Of a DNA stretch of 5,185 nt, positions 4,624 through 5,185 are shown piece after piece (within the stretch, counting starts at the first letter, position 1; every line of letters begins with the position of its first letter). Under the pieces are notes generated by a model, which saw only the letters and a list, made by a program, of their open reading frames with translations, was not told where the DNA came from and did no database searches. The DNA is from Candidatus Iainarchaeum sp. (GTDB lineage Archaea; Iainarchaeota; Iainarchaeia; JAADDC01): the NCBI GenBank assembly GCA_013154145.1, contig JAADDC010000009.1:1-5185 (forward strand), read 5' to 3'. The position numbers and the translations under genes are program-made.

Positions 4624-5185
4624 TGATGGGGTCTATGTCCATCCCCTCCCTTCTGTTCTTCAAGACCACCACACGGGAGGGCTCGAACTCGTCCATGTAC
4701 TCGTAGCCCGGCAGATATTCAAGGAGTTCCATGGCAAAGCGCTTGACGTGCCCGTGGTTAGGCATGTTCCACTCCAGGAGCCTCTTGCGGGAAGCCCCGA
4801 TGTACATGTAGGCCTTGACCTCCACGAAGTGGGGGTTCATGCGCTCAATGAGCTCGGCGTAGCCCCTGAAGCCGAAGTCGTTGAGGCCCCTGATGAGGGT
4901 GATGCGGGCCACCTTTCTCACGGGGGCGTCCCGGAGGAGGTCGAGGGTCTTCAGGAAGCGGTCCCAGTAGTCCGGGAGCACCGGGCGGCTCACCTTCCTG
5001 TAGGTTTCCCTGTCGGGGGCCGTGAAGGAGACGTATATCTGGGTGGGGAGCTTCTTCTCCCTTATCATGCGCTCTACGGCCTCGGGGACCATGCCGTTGG
5101 TGACCACGAAGATGGACTTCACCCAGGGCCAGTTTTTCTTCACGTACTCTATGGACTCGGGCACGTAGGGGTAGAGGAGGGGCTC
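4583..5185 (-). CDS. taw1: 4-demethylwyosine synthase TYW1/Taw1 (5' part missing)
   Basis: C-terminal 200 residues; the gene enters from the right edge and reads through from EPLLYPYVPES. TYW1 is the radical-SAM enzyme that condenses pyruvate carbons onto N1-methylguanosine 37 of tRNA-Phe to form the tricyclic imidazopurine of wyosine, keeping the anticodon in frame. Family features seen: the SAM-contacting EPLLYPY segment corresponding to GEPTLYP, FVVTNGMVPE, PTQIYVSFTAPDRETYRKV, ARITLIRGLND, HFVEVKAYMYIGASRKRL, NMPNH, and DEFEPSRVVVL near the end. The radical-SAM CxxxCxxC cluster and the second iron-sulfur cluster cysteines are N-terminal and outside the window. The tail after NRREGMDIDP adds about 11 residues beyond what I recall for the Methanocaldococcus enzyme. 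The stop lies 41 bases inside the convergent membrane-protein gene. Its start and promoter are not in view. Confidence 0.95.
   Translation of the reverse strand, partial: EPLLYPYVPESIEYVKKNWPWVKSIFVVTNGMVPEAVERMIREKKLPTQIYVSFTAPDRETYRKVSRPVLPDYWDRFLKTLDLLRDAPVRKVARITLIRGLNDFGFRGYAELIERMNPHFVEVKAYMYIGASRKRLLEWNMPNHGHVKRFAMELLEYLPGYEYMDEFEPSRVVVLKNRREGMDIDPIITSVEPNVPGSKR

Noticed and set aside
4620..4690. GTGATGA resembling box C of an archaeal C/D guide RNA
   Set aside because: No CTGA D or D' box follows within about 65 bases, and the sequence is coding for TYW1 on the other strand and is the tandem stop of the membrane protein gene.
1..5185. CRISPR array, insertion sequence, tRNA/rRNA or prophage genes
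   Set aside because: No regularly spaced repeats, terminal inverted repeats, transposase motifs or RNA-gene signatures were found on either strand.

Overview
This window reads as dense, GC-rich archaeal chromosome, probably from a thermophile and perhaps euryarchaeal. Supporting signs are an archaeal-type 4-demethylwyosine synthase (TYW1/Taw1), an AMMECR1 protein closest in feel to the Pyrococcus form, a RecJ-like DHH nuclease of archaeal type, frequent GTG starts, AGG/CTC/ATA codon use, TATA-box promoters in short AT-rich gaps, probable leaderless starts and T-rich terminators. I cannot name the species. There are no RNA genes, insertion sequences or CRISPR repeats. Genes fill nearly everything; the largest gap is 110 bases.

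Layout, left to right. (1) Bases 1-820, minus: the N-terminal 273 residues of a DHH-family phosphoesterase/nuclease, running off the left edge. (2) Divergent from it, 866-1141, plus: a small acidic-helical protein of unknown function with a Pro/Gln/Ala tail; its 3' end overlaps the 3' end of the next gene by 53 bases. (3) 2133 down to 1089, minus: a two-gene operon of a winged-helix DNA-binding protein and AMMECR1, overlapping by 11 bases. (4) A 110-base divergent promoter region (2134-2243) with a palindromic TATA box flanked by repeated GTTG/CAAC half-sites, a good candidate operator. (5) 2244-2477, plus: a small cross-brace zinc-finger protein, followed by a hairpin plus T-rich tract. (6) 2553-4623, plus: a translationally coupled three-gene operon (4-base overlaps) of a cytoplasmic Ig-like beta-sandwich protein, a DNA N4-cytosine/N6-adenine type methyltransferase with no restriction partner, and a six-helix membrane protein. 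(7) 5185 down to 4583, minus: the C-terminal 200 residues of TYW1, converging on and overlapping the membrane protein gene by 41 bases.

How they work together. The DHH nuclease would belong to DNA replication/repair or RNA decay, and TYW1 to tRNA-Phe wyosine modification; both are housekeeping. The winged-helix/AMMECR1 pair looks functionally linked and probably autoregulated with the divergent zinc-finger gene through the shared operator. The most unusual unit is the Ig-like/methyltransferase/membrane-protein operon, whose joint role I cannot assign.
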